Part shown: positions 23,795 to 32,206 of the stretch, piece by piece | Layout of the letters: every line of letters starts with the position of its first letter | Numbering within the stretch: the stretch's first letter is position 1 | Source of the DNA: Terriglobia bacterium | GTDB taxonomy: Bacteria; Acidobacteriota; Terriglobia; UBA7540 | Assembly (NCBI GenBank): GCA_020073545.1 | Contig: JAIQEZ010000052.1 | Span: 1-32,255, forward strand | Length of the DNA stretch: 32,255 bases | Direction of reading: 5' to 3' | Made by a program: the position numbers and the translations under genes | The notes under the pieces: model-generated | Told to the model about the DNA's origin: nothing | The model's database searches: none | What the model saw: the letters and a program-made list of their open reading frames with translations, nothing else

Positions 23795-26700
23795 ATGAAT
23801 CTAGCGGAAATTTTCATCCGCCGGCCGATCATGACCACGCTCTCGATGCTGGCTATTCTGACCTTCGGCATCATTGCGTACCGCGTGTTGCCCGTCAGCG
23901 ATCTGCCCAACGTGGATTACCCCACCCTCATGGTGAGCGCCGTGCTGCCCGGCGCAAGCCCGGAGACGATGGCCGCCGCCGTGGCTACGCCGCTGGAGCG
24001 CGAATTCTCGACCATTGCGGGCCTCGAGGCCATGAGCTCGATGAGCACGCTGGGTGGCACGCAAATCACCTTGCAGTTCAGCCTGAGCCGCAGCATTGAC
24101 GCCGCCTCGCAGGATGTGCAGGCCGCCATCGCCCGCTCCCAGGGCGGGCTTCCGCCCGATATGCCCGCGCCGCCCGCCTACCGGAAAGTGAACCCCGCCG
24201 ACCAGCCCATCATTTACATGGCGGTCTACTCCGACACGCTTCCGCTTTCCACCGTCAACGAATATGCCGACACACTGATGGCGCAGCGCATCTCGATGAT
24301 CAGTGGGGTCGCGCAAGTACAGTTGTACGGTGCGCAGAAGTACGCGGTGCGCGTGCAGCTTGATCCCCAGGCGCTGGCCACGCGCGGTATTGGCATTGAC
24401 GAGGTGATGGACGCCGTCAAGAACGCCAACGTCAACCTGCCCACCGGGACGCTTTTCGGGACCCACAAGTCTTACGTGGTCCAGGCAAACGGGCAACTGA
24501 TGAACGCCGCCGCCTACCGGCCGCTCATCGTCGCCTATCGCAACGGCGCTCCGGTGCGTCTGCAGGCGCTGGGGCAGGTGATCGACAGCGTGCAGAACAG
24601 CAAGGTCGTCAACTGGTACAACGGCAACCGTGCCATGGTGCTGGCCATCCAGCGCCAGCCCGGCACCAACACCGTGGAAGTGGTGGACAACATCCGGCGA
24701 CTGCTGCCCATGTTCCAGAAAGAGATTCCACAATCCGTTCACCTCGCCACGCTCTTCGACCGCTCGATTACCATTCGCGACTCAGTGAACGACGTCAAGT
24801 CCACACTCTACCTGACGCTCAGCCTGGTGGTGCTGGTCATCTTCCTCTTTCTGCGCAACGTTTCCGCCACCATCATCCCCAGCTTGGCGTTGCCCATGTC
24901 CATTGTGGGCACGTTCTCGGTGATGTACCTGCTGGGTTACACGGTGGATAACCTTTCCTTGATGGCGCTGGTGTTGGCCGTGGGCTTTGTCGTGGACGAC
25001 GCCATCGTCATGCTCGAAAACATCGTGCGCCACCTGGAAATGGGTGAAGGCGTCCTGGAAGCGGCGCTCAATGGATCGAAGGAAATCAGCTTCACCATTC
25101 TCTCCATGACCTTGTCGCTCGCCGCGGTCTTCATCCCCGTGCTCTTCATGGGGGGAATTCTGGGGCGGCTGCTGCACGAATTCTCGGTCACCATCATTTC
25201 TGCGGTGCTGGTTTCGGGGGTGGTCTCGCTGACACTGACGCCCATGCTCTGCAGCCGATTCCTGCGCCATGCCAAGCCCGAAGAGCACGGCTACTTGTTT
25301 AACCTCTTCGAGCGGGGCTTTCATGGGATGCTCAGCGCCTACGATTGGAGCCTGCGCAAGGTCTTGCGGCACCGCTTCGCAACCCTCCTGTTTTCCATCG
25401 CCATCATCATCGTCACCACCTTTCTCTTCATCCGCATTCCCAAAGGATTCCTGCCCAGCGAAGACGGCGGATTCATCTTCGGAATCACCATGGCGCAGCA
25501 GGGCATTTCCTTCGATTCCATGAAGGAACACCAGAAGGCCATCAGCGGCATCATGCTGGCTGACCCCAACGTGGAAAACGTCACCTCCTTTGCCGGCGCG
25601 GGCGGGCCGGGTGGCGGCGGAAACTCCGGCTTCTTCTTCATGCACCTGAAGCCGCGCCCCAGCGGCCGCGAGCAGATGCTCGAATGGTTCAAGGATCGGC
25701 TGCACATTTCCTACCCGCGCGACCCGAACTACCGCTATATCGATACGGACGGCGTCCTTCAAGAAATGCGCGGCAAGCTCTTCTCCGTTCCGGGCATCAT
25801 GGCCTTCATGCAGAACCCGCCGCCCATTCAGATCGGCGGACGCCTGACCAAGAGCCAATACCAATTCACGCTGCAGGGGCCGGATACCAAGGAGCTATAC
25901 CGCGAAGCCCTGAAGCTGGAAGGGGAGTTGCGGACGGTTCCGGGACTCCAGGACGTTACGACCGATTTGCAGGTGAGCAACCCGCAAGTGAACGTGGAAA
26001 TCGACCGCGACAAGGCCAGCGCCATGGGCGTGACTGCCTTCCAGGTGGAAAACGCTCTCGAAACGGCCTACAGCTCGCGGCAGGTTTCCACTATCTACAC
26101 GCCCAACGACGAGTACTGGGTGATTGCCGAGCTCCTGCCGCAGCACCAGATGGACCCGCAGGCGCTCTCCATGCTTTACATCCGCTCGGACCGCGGCCAA
26201 CTCGTGCCGCTGAGCGCGGCCGCGAAGCTCACGCAATCGCTCGGCCCGCTGGCCGTGAACCACGCTGGACAGTTGCCGTCCGTCACCGTGTCGTTCAACC
26301 TGAAGCCCGGCACCTCGCTTGGCGAGGCGGTCAGTCGCGTCGAGCAGATTGCCCGGCAGACGCTGCCCGCCGACCTCAGCGCCAACTTCGAGGGCACCGC
26401 GCAGCAGTTCCAGTCCTCCATGGTAGGCCTGGGCATCCTGCTGGTCATCACGATCCTGGTGATCTACATCGTGTTGGGGATTCTGTATGAAAGCTTCATT
26501 CACCCGCTGACGATTCTCTCCGGCCTGCCCTCCGCGGCGCTGGGGGCGCTCCTTACGCTGACGTACTTCGGTTATCAGCTCGACCTCTACGGCTTTGTCG
26601 GCGTCATCATGCTGATCGGCCTCGTCAAGAAAAACGCCATCATGATGATTGATTTTGCCCTGGATGCGGAGAGGAATTCCGGCAAGACCACTGTGGAAGC

Positions 26701-27040
26701 CATTTACCACGGAGCGCTGGTGCGCTTCCGGCCCATCATGATGACCACCATGTCGGCGCTCATGGGAACGCTGCCCATCGCCGTGGGCTTCGGCACGGGT
26801 GCGGAATCACGCCGCCCCTTGGGCTTGTGCGTGGTGGGCGGGCTGGTCTTCTCGCAGTTCATTACCCTTTACATCACACCCGTCTATTACACCTACCTCG
26901 ACTCGTTCCAGAAATGGCTGCAGCGACTCTTCCGCCGCAAGGTGGAAAGCGGTGAGGAGGAACTGCGCACCTCAGCCCCGGCGTTCGCCAACCCCAATGG
27001 CAACGGCATGGCCGTCACCACCGACCGGGAGGAAAGATAG
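23795..27040 (+). CDS. RND multidrug efflux pump, inner-membrane transporter (HAE1, MdtB/MdtC-like)
   Basis: The 1081-residue protein has the length and duplicated layout of AcrB-type transporters: transmembrane helix 1 (about 10-30), a large porter/docking loop, helices 2-6 (about 335-480), a second loop, and a C-terminal bundle ending with GLCVVGGLVFSQFITLYITPVYY. Proton-relay residues are present: the Asp pair D401-D402 in VVDDAIVMLENIVRH and the Lys in GLVKKNAIMMIDFAL. PNVDYPTLMVSAVLPGASPETM near the N-terminus is typical of the MdtB/MdtC branch. It should export drugs or other amphiphiles with the adaptor upstream. No outer-membrane channel gene follows, so one encoded elsewhere is needed. 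Confidence 0.93.
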   Translation: MNLAEIFIRRPIMTTLSMLAILTFGIIAYRVLPVSDLPNVDYPTLMVSAVLPGASPETMAAAVATPLEREFSTIAGLEAMSSMSTLGGTQITLQFSLSRSIDAASQDVQAAIARSQGGLPPDMPAPPAYRKVNPADQPIIYMAVYSDTLPLSTVNEYADTLMAQRISMISGVAQVQLYGAQKYAVRVQLDPQALATRGIGIDEVMDAVKNANVNLPTGTLFGTHKSYVVQANGQLMNAAAYRPLIVAYRNGAPVRLQALGQVIDSVQNSKVVNWYNGNRAMVLAIQRQPGTNTVEVVDNIRRLLPMFQKEIPQSVHLATLFDRSITIRDSVNDVKSTLYLTLSLVVLVIFLFLRNVSATIIPSLALPMSIVGTFSVMYLLGYTVDNLSLMALVLAVGFVVDDAIVMLENIVRHLEMGEGVLEAALNGSKEISFTILSMTLSLAAVFIPVLFMGGILGRLLHEFSVTIISAVLVSGVVSLTLTPMLCSRFLRHAKPEEHGYLFNLFERGFHGMLSAYDWSLRKVLRHRFATLLFSIAIIIVTTFLFIRIPKGFLPSEDGGFIFGITMAQQGISFDSMKEHQKAISGIMLADPNVENVTSFAGAGGPGGGGNSGFFFMHLKPRPSGREQMLEWFKDRLHISYPRDPNYRYIDTDGVLQEMRGKLFSVPGIMAFMQNPPPIQIGGRLTKSQYQFTLQGPDTKELYREALKLEGELRTVPGLQDVTTDLQVSNPQVNVEIDRDKASAMGVTAFQVENALETAYSSRQVSTIYTPNDEYWVIAELLPQHQMDPQALSMLYIRSDRGQLVPLSAAAKLTQSLGPLAVNHAGQLPSVTVSFNLKPGTSLGEAVSRVEQIARQTLPADLSANFEGTAQQFQSSMVGLGILLVITILVIYIVLGILYESFIHPLTILSGLPSAALGALLTLTYFGYQLDLYGFVGVIMLIGLVKKNAIMMIDFALDAERNSGKTTVEAIYHGALVRFRPIMMTTMSALMGTLPIAVGFGTGAESRRPLGLCVVGGLVFSQFITLYITPVYYTYLDSFQKWLQRLFRRKVESGEEELRTSAPAFANPNGNGMAVTTDREER

Positions 27041-27112
27041 GTTGAAGGGAACAGGTTACAGGTGACAGGTGACAGGGATCAGGAAATGGATCACAGGGGA
27101 CAGGGACTAAGG
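27041..27112. repeat. GGTGACAGG-type low-complexity repeat
   Basis: Irregular iterations of ACAGG (ACAGGTTACAGGTGACAGGTGACAGGG...) with about 7-10 nt spacing begin directly after the pump stop codon. A sister stretch (GGGAACAGGGAACGGGG) lies after dodecin at 27851-27897. Confidence 0.6.
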
Positions 27113-27130
27113 GAGCTCCAATACCCACCC

Positions 27131-27320
27131 TTTGTCATTCGGAGAGGAGAATCCCACCGTCTCTTATTCTGAACCCATTCGCTGTCGTTCTGATCCCGCC
27201 TTGCGGGAGAAGGATCCTTGTCATTACGCTCAGGGTAAACTCCGCGAAGAATCCCCGCATTTGAAAGTCCAACCAATGCGAAGAATAAGATCGGGATGCT
27301 TCTCCCGCCTAGCGGGATCA
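27131..27320. repeat. REP-like cluster
   Basis: Several units of the type TGTCATTCGGAGAGGAGAATCCC and CTGTCGTTCTGATCCCGCC follow each other, with hairpins TCCCGC-CTT-GCGGGA (27194-27208) and TCCCGC-CTA-GCGGGA (27303-27317). A related single unit lies at 31731-31757. No gene is supported between 27041 and 27643. Confidence 0.6.
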
Positions 27321-27450
27321 GCAGGCCAGGCCCGGGGTAGTATGAGTTTGCAGATCCTGCCTTTCGAGCAGCCAACTGCCAGCGTCTGGTTCACACGGTT
27401 GTCTTCCGCCAAAACGATCCGCAACCTTCGCTGCGCTTCGCCCGCGGAAC

Positions 27451-27503
27451 TGTAGGGCCGGACGGCGTTTGGCCTGGTGCGACCGAGCGCCGCCGCCCCT
27501 ACA
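27451..27503. repeat. TGTAGGG inverted repeat
   Basis: TGTAGGG (27451-27457) is inverted as CCCTACA (27497-27503), with GGCG/CGCC words inside. It resembles the hairpin at 1012-1032 in sequence and layout. Confidence 0.5.
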
Positions 27504-27643
27504 ACCCGGAAGGATCACCCACTGGAATCCTTCTCGAGCCCTCCCGCTGACGCGAGCAATCGCTGCGATTAATCAAAAACCAGAGTAGAATGCCGGGGGC
27601 AAAATCAGAGCGATATTGCAGGTCCCAAGGAGGGAGACACCGC

Positions 27644-27850
27644 ATGGCAGAAATCTTCAAGATTACGGAAGTGGTGGGAACATCGCCGACGAGCTTTGCG
27701 GAGGCTGTGCGCGCAGCCGTCACCGAAGCGGCCAGGACCATTCGACACATGTCCTGGTTCGAGGTGGTCGAACAGCGCGGGCGCATCGCCGAAGGCAAAG
27801 TTGCGGAGTTTCAGGTTACCATTAAGATCGGCTTCAAGCTCGAACGGTAG
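27644..27850 (+). CDS. Dodecin, flavin-binding storage/buffer protein
   Basis: The 68-residue protein matches dodecin along its whole length: IFKITEVVGTSPTSFAEAVRAAV, then MSWFEVVEQRGRI with the flavin-stacking Trp (W38), then VAEFQVTIKIGFKLE. Dodecins assemble into hollow 12-mers that bind riboflavin, FMN or related ligands and buffer free flavin. The start at 27644 follows AGGAGGG by a good distance; a longer frame from 27590 is not needed. It is monocistronic, with repeat clusters on both sides. Confidence 0.92.
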   Translation: MAEIFKITEVVGTSPTSFAEAVRAAVTEAARTIRHMSWFEVVEQRGRIAEGKVAEFQVTIKIGFKLER

Positions 27851-27900
27851 GTTACTGGGTACAGGGAAGAGGGAGCAGGGAACAGGGAACGGGGCAGTTC
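27851..27900. repeat. GGGAACAGG-type low-complexity repeat
   Basis: Iterated GGGTACAGGGAAGAGGG / GGGAACAGGGAACGGGG words follow the dodecin stop codon. It is similar to 27041-27112, and both begin within 15 bp of a stop codon. Confidence 0.55.
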
Positions 27901-27996
27901 TCTGTTGTTGGTCTCGGCTGTCAGCTCTTGACCCATGAGTCCCTACTTTCGCCTCGGACTTTTGCCACCTGTCAGCCACAACCTGCCGCCTGTTCC

Positions 27997-29358
27997 CTAT
28001 TTCTTCAGATCTTCGGGCGTGTCGGTCAGCCGGCCGAGCATCTCGTAGACGCGCACCAGGGCGTGATTGACCATGCGCTCGCCCGCCCCGACTTCTATGC
28101 AGGTAGTGGAACTGGCTGTGCCGTAGCCGCCTTCCGTCGCGGCCTTGAGGGTGGGGAAATAGCCGTAGTAGCCGTTGGCGTACCCCAGGAAGAAGGCGTC
28201 GGGCACGGGGCAGCGGTCGCGCCAGTTGATTTGAAATTCCACGAAGGGCTCGCCCGGCATGGTCATCATGGCTAGGCGCTTGTTGATGAGCACCGTGGCC
28301 ACGGGCAGTTGCCAATCCTCACGAACCCGCGGCGAAAAGTTCTTGAAGAGGTCCGCGCCGTAAGTCGCCATAAACCCCTTCCGCAATTTTTCCAGATTCC
28401 AGCGCAGACGGAAGGGCAGTGGATCCTCCACGAAGTCAAGCGATGGGTCCGGCACGGCTTCGGTGTGGATCGCCTTGGCGACGCGCGCGGCCTCTTCACC
28501 CAGGTGCTGGCCGCTCCAGTCGCGCTTGCCGATGGCGTCCTCCTTGAGCGGCGTCGTGGCGTCGTACACGTTGATGTCGCCGGGCGCGCCTTGCATGAAG
28601 AAACAGAGCGGCGGATTGGCGCCAAACGCTTGCTCGACCGTTTGGGTCATCACGCCGGGAAAGTCCGCGGAGTATTGCAGGTTGTCGGGCCCAAACACCA
28701 CCGGGTGGCAGGAGTAGTTCACCAACACGGCGAGCGGTTTGCCCTCCGCAGTATCGATACGCAGCACGGAGACCGTAGGATCGACGGGCGCCGTGGGCAC
28801 GTGCGTTTTGTTGCGCCAGAGCATGGTGACCGTGCCGTCGGGGCTCACACGGCGCCGGTTGTAGCCGATGTAGGTCTGGCCGTACCCAGCGCCCAGCCGC
28901 ACCTCCACGGCGCGTTGGTGAGCCTCCTGAATGGCCTTGTCAACTTTCTCGATCGCGGCCGTCTCCCAGGCGGGAACACCGGAAGGCTGCTCATCCAGGA
29001 TCACCGGGCCCGCGTGCGTGTGCGTCGCCTGCACCAACACATAGGAAATTCCGCTCGACTGCCGTGCCGCCGCACGGATACGCTCGATCGAGGCGGGACC
29101 GAAGGTGCGCCCGTAATCCAGATCCACGAGCGCCAGCCGCTTCTCTCCTACTTCCAACACCAGCACGCGCGCATAGAGCGGGTCGAGCGTCCCTTGGGCG
29201 CCGGTAAGCCGGTCAAAGTACCCCCACAGCGGGACGCCGGTCGGCGGGGTGATGTCCACCTTGGCCACGCCGGCCTTCATCGACACCGCCTCGGCCGACA
29301 AAGCCACGCTCAAAACTAGCACCGCCGTAATGAAACTCCTGCTCAACGCTCGCCACAT
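27997..29358 (-). CDS. Exported neutral/alkaline ceramidase-like protein (N-terminal domain only)
   Basis: The 453-residue protein starts with a signal peptide (MWRALSRSFITAVLVLSVALSAEA). GVAKVDITPPTGVPLWGY follows, the usual opening of neutral ceramidases. The zinc-site motif THTHAGP (112-118), NYSCHPVV (214-221) and QGAPGDINVYD are present. True neutral ceramidases are about 650-750 residues with a C-terminal immunoglobulin-like domain, which is absent here. Hydrolysis of an N-acyl lipid or related amide outside the cytoplasm is plausible but not proven. The ATG at 29358 is chosen because GGAGGAGG lies four bases upstream; an in-frame TTG at 29376 would not have it. Confidence 0.82.
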   Translation of the reverse strand: MWRALSRSFITAVLVLSVALSAEAVSMKAGVAKVDITPPTGVPLWGYFDRLTGAQGTLDPLYARVLVLEVGEKRLALVDLDYGRTFGPASIERIRAAARQSSGISYVLVQATHTHAGPVILDEQPSGVPAWETAAIEKVDKAIQEAHQRAVEVRLGAGYGQTYIGYNRRRVSPDGTVTMLWRNKTHVPTAPVDPTVSVLRIDTAEGKPLAVLVNYSCHPVVFGPDNLQYSADFPGVMTQTVEQAFGANPPLCFFMQGAPGDINVYDATTPLKEDAIGKRDWSGQHLGEEAARVAKAIHTEAVPDPSLDFVEDPLPFRLRWNLEKLRKGFMATYGADLFKNFSPRVREDWQLPVATVLINKRLAMMTMPGEPFVEFQINWRDRCPVPDAFFLGYANGYYGYFPTLKAATEGGYGTASSTTCIEVGAGERMVNHALVRVYEMLGRLTDTPEDLKK

Positions 29359-29527
29359 CGTTCCTCCTCCGCGCAAGGTGGAATCCTGCCTTTAAGGCGC
29401 CTGCTCCGCACGCCCACTGCGCCTTACGCTTTTCAAAAGGATGCGCCTGCCCGAAAACCTTTCCTGACTCTGCGGAATGTCGGGTAAGATGTAACCGCAC
29501 TTCAGGGCAAATGACAAGGAGAGCTTG

Positions 29528-29749
29528 ATGTTCTGTTGCGACTTGCTGGCGGAAGCCGTCCAGCGAGGAGCGTTCTATTACGGCGCCGCACACCGCATCG
29601 ACGACGGCCGGATCGCAAACGACCTCCAGACAGAATACTACATCCGCGCAGCGTCGAGCCGCGGTTATGAGTATCTGGGCATCAATTACTGCCCGTTTTG
29701 CGGCCGCGCGCCCTCGCTGGGCCTGTGGCAAGCAGAGAAGAAGAAGTGA
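29528..29749 (+). CDS. Small CPFCG protein, unknown function
   Basis: The 73-residue protein contains one CPFCG knuckle near the C-terminus (INYCPFCGRAPSLGLW) and a Cys pair at the N-terminus (MFCCDLL), which together could bind one zinc. RGAFYYGAAHRIDDGRIAN and EYYIRAASSRGYEYLGINYCPFCG look like structured protein. AAGGAG lies just upstream of the ATG at 29528. No function is recognised. It is divergent from the ceramidase-like gene and convergent with the gene at 29804. Confidence 0.65.
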   Translation: MFCCDLLAEAVQRGAFYYGAAHRIDDGRIANDLQTEYYIRAASSRGYEYLGINYCPFCGRAPSLGLWQAEKKK

Positions 29750-29803
29750 GGGCGGGTTGCGAACCGCCCCTCAAGACTCTTGCGAATCTCCCGCGGCGGC
29801 GTC

Positions 29804-30460
29804 TTACTCAAACGAGATCAACTTCAGCTTGGAGAGCGGAACGGCGAAGTCAAAAACCTCCGGGCTGGCCGGGTCGTAGTGGTTGGTAATTCCCAGGATG
29901 CGGGCCTCGGCAGGGTGGGCTGTCGGCATCAGGAATTTTCCGTCGAGTGTCTTGCCCTCCCGCAAGGTCATGATCAGCCGATCCCCCTGAATGCTCACGC
30001 GATCGATCTTGAAGAAGTCGACTTCATCCGTCCCGCCATTATCGAGGAGCACCGGCATGCTGGTGCGTGGAGGCACCGACTCCAGCAGCGACCCCCGGCC
30101 TTCTGGAGGATAGAAGTCCATATAGAGATCGGAGAGGTGAATGATCTTGCCGGCCTGATCGGTGATGACGGCTTTGTACCCGAAGCGCTTCCAGGTCTCC
30201 ACAATCTGCGCGCGCCCCTGCGCGTCGCTGGTTTGGACGTGATAGGGCAAGCTGCCTTTGTTCAAGCGCACCTTGGTGACACGGCGCTCTTTGAGGTCGA
30301 AGTGTTTGTACACCAGAAATGATGAATCTTCGTGGATGACGATGGCATCACGTTGAACCGCTATCTGCTTGCCCTGCGTCGTCGTCTGATAGATGGTGTC
30401 TGCGGGGAGCGGCTGCGCCAAAAGCCCCAGGCAAGCGAAAACCACATATGAGGGTTTCAT
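29804..30460 (-). CDS. Secreted protein of unknown function
   Basis: The 218-residue protein has a signal peptide (MKPSYVVFACLGLLAQPLPA-DT). The rest alternates strands and short helices with no motif that I recognise; TLREGKTLDGKFLMPTAHPAEARI and SPEVFDFAVPLSKLKLISFE close the protein, and its last strand resembles the end of small surface-associated domains. It lies downstream of the TPR gene on the same strand, but a strong terminator stands between them, so it probably has its own promoter or depends on read-through. Confidence 0.68.
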   Translation of the reverse strand: MKPSYVVFACLGLLAQPLPADTIYQTTTQGKQIAVQRDAIVIHEDSSFLVYKHFDLKERRVTKVRLNKGSLPYHVQTSDAQGRAQIVETWKRFGYKAVITDQAGKIIHLSDLYMDFYPPEGRGSLLESVPPRTSMPVLLDNGGTDEVDFFKIDRVSIQGDRLIMTLREGKTLDGKFLMPTAHPAEARILGITNHYDPASPEVFDFAVPLSKLKLISFE

Positions 30461-30475
30461 CGCGGATCTACCAAC

Positions 30476-30510
30476 AAAAAGCCCCGCAGCGTGGGACGGA
30501 GCGGCGGGGC
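30476..30510 (-). terminator. Intrinsic terminator after the TPR gene
   Basis: On the minus strand GCCCCGC (30504-30510) pairs with GCGGGGC (30481-30487) and the stem is followed directly by TTTTTG. It sits 20 bp past the stop codon of the gene at 30530. This is the clearest terminator in the window. Confidence 0.85.
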
Positions 30511-30529
30511 CTCGAGCGGAGGGCCAAGA

Positions 30530-31618
30530 TCAGCCCTTTTTCTTCCTGGGAGCTTTGTATTCTATCGGGATCTTGCCCTGGAGCTGATCCAGGCTGGCCT
30601 GCGCAGCGGCCGCCCACGGCCCTTTTGGATCGAGTTTCAGGTAAGTCTGGAAGGCTTCGAGCGTACCGGGCACTGCGACCATCGACCCATCGGGCTTGTA
30701 CTCCGCCTTGCCCATCAGAGCCATGCCATACCAGTACCAGGCGTTGGCGTTGTTGGGGTCGAGTTCTGTGCTTTTCTTGAGCGCCCCCGTAGCTTCATCC
30801 ATCTTGCCCTTGTTCACAAAGATGACGCCCATGTTGTAATAGTAGGTCGAGGCCTCGTTGGGCTTCAGCTCTGCAGCCTTCTGAAACTCCGCTTGGGCCT
30901 CCGTTACCCTCCCCATGTCCGCGTAAAGGCTGCCCATGTTGTTGTGCAGCGCCGCGTCATCGGGGGTGAGTTGGAGGGCCTTTTGGTAATAATCCAAAGC
31001 CTTTTCCTGATCTTGCTTGCGGGCATCCACAGTCGATTCTGAGCCGGCCGCCTTGCCATAGGTATCAGCCAAACGAGCCAAGATCACCGGGACGTTCTTG
31101 TCCTTGGCGAGCGGCAGCGCCTGCTCGAACATCGAGGCAGCCTCAATGTAGTTCTTCTGCGAATAGAGCAACTGGCCCTGGTCGAATAACTGCTTCAAAC
31201 CAGTGAACTGCTTCGCTGCTTTGTCCTCTTCCGCTTTCTGGCGCTGGTATTCCGGGCTGGTCTGGGCCTTGGCCCTCTCCTTCGCCATGTCAAAGTCCAC
31301 CACCGTGGGATCGCCCATCCCCACATGGGTCCCAATGTTGTATATCTCCTTCCCGCTGGGGTCCTGGAGCGTCACTTTGTAATCCCCCATCACCAGACCA
31401 ATATACGTGTACTCGCCTTTCTTGTTAGTCTTGACCTTGGAAGTCCATCGGATTTCCTTGCGTTCAACCAAGACTGTGTAACCCGCCAACGGCGTGCCAT
31501 CCTCAGCTATGCACTTGCCGCTCAAGCCGCCAGTCTGCGCAAAGACCGGAACGCAGGTCAAAAATGCCGCGAAGATGACCGCCACCCCGATCACCCTCCG
31601 CGTCCAGAAACTAGACAT
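30530..31618 (-). CDS. Secreted protein with carboxypeptidase-regulatory-like domain and TPRs
   Basis: The 362-residue protein has a signal peptide (cleavage near VFAQ-TGGLSG). A small beta-sandwich of the carboxypeptidase regulatory-like type (about 28-105: GKCIAEDGTPLAGYTVLVER...GEYTYIGLVMGDYKVTL) follows, then a linker helix and at least four TPRs (about 140-345, including AALHNNMGSLYADMGRVTEAQAEFQKA and ASTYYYNMGVIFVNKGKMDEATGALKK). It ends in a basic tail (APRKKKG). The TPRs suggest protein binding in the periplasm or on the cell surface; the partner is unknown. It is followed by an intrinsic terminator. Confidence 0.85.
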   Translation of the reverse strand: MSSFWTRRVIGVAVIFAAFLTCVPVFAQTGGLSGKCIAEDGTPLAGYTVLVERKEIRWTSKVKTNKKGEYTYIGLVMGDYKVTLQDPSGKEIYNIGTHVGMGDPTVVDFDMAKERAKAQTSPEYQRQKAEEDKAAKQFTGLKQLFDQGQLLYSQKNYIEAASMFEQALPLAKDKNVPVILARLADTYGKAAGSESTVDARKQDQEKALDYYQKALQLTPDDAALHNNMGSLYADMGRVTEAQAEFQKAAELKPNEASTYYYNMGVIFVNKGKMDEATGALKKSTELDPNNANAWYWYGMALMGKAEYKPDGSMVAVPGTLEAFQTYLKLDPKGPWAAAAQASLDQLQGKIPIEYKAPRKKKG

Positions 31619-31730
31619 AAGTGCCTCCTCTGTAAAACGCAGTTCGACACATTCTAGCGTGTTGGATGCTCAGACTCAACAGGTATGCTGCTTTTCCGAG
31701 CGGCACAGGGGATACTATCCGACCGCCGGA

Positions 31731-31757
31731 CTGTCGTTCTGACCCGAACGAAGAATC
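31731..31757. repeat. Single REP-like unit
   Basis: CTGTCGTTCTGACCCGAACG followed by AAGAATC resembles the units at 27131-27270 (CTGTCGTTCTGATCCCGCC). It is isolated here. Confidence 0.5.
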
Positions 31758-31781
31758 TCACGAACCACGGCTCAAGGTCAA

Positions 31782-32129
31782 TTACTGAAATGAACAATCT
31801 TCGGCGCCGGCTCGCCGTTCCCCCCTCTTGACTCCAGACAGGGCCTCGCCAATGCCCCGCCGCATTCGGATGCTCGGGAGGCTATTTCCGGGCCGTGTCA
31901 GTACTCTGCCTAGCTCGCCCTTTGAACTCAGTGATGTGCCTTCTTGACGGCCTCGATAACCGCGTGGTCCTCCCCCGCCTTGCGCAGTCGGCACCACAAC
32001 CTCCGAAGCGCCGTAGGTGCGAACTAGCAGCAACCCCGCCGTCCATGGGACCGTCGTAGCCCCGTCAGAGTCCGTGCGCACAATCCTTGCCCCGGCGTTC
32101 CGCAGCACCTCCAGCGCCTCCCAATCCAA
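31782..32129 (-). pseudogene. Possible degraded gene fragment, ComEC-tail-like
   Basis: From a TTG at 32129 with AAGGAG upstream, the frame reads MDWEALEVLRNAGARIVRTDSD and then GATTVPWTAGLLLVRTYGAS. The LRNAGARIVRTDSDGATTV part resembles the C-terminal end of ComEC/metallo-hydrolase proteins. After about residue 50 the frame becomes Gly/Arg-rich and unlike protein. In another frame the same DNA reads LRKAGEDHAVIEAVKKAHH then TGA at 31928-31930, which has more coding-like codons. A frameshifted short gene or a remnant is possible; so is chance. Confidence 0.3.
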
Positions 32130-32152
32130 CTACTTTCTCCTTTCCTTTCAAT

Positions 32153-32206
32153 AACATTCAAGGTTCGCGGCGATAAGTGGTTTATTTTTCTGCAACATTC
32201 AAGGTT
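32153..32206. repeat. Direct repeat pair in AT-rich DNA
   Basis: AACATTCAAGGTT occurs at 32153-32165 and again at 32194-32206, 41 bp apart (about four helical turns), just upstream of the minus-strand frame at 32129. The surrounding DNA is much more AT-rich than the rest of the window, so it could be a promoter with a tandem operator. Confidence 0.5.

Noticed and set aside
27041-27112. CRISPR array
   Set aside because: The ACAGG iterations are short and irregular with no spacers, and no cas gene is present anywhere in the window.
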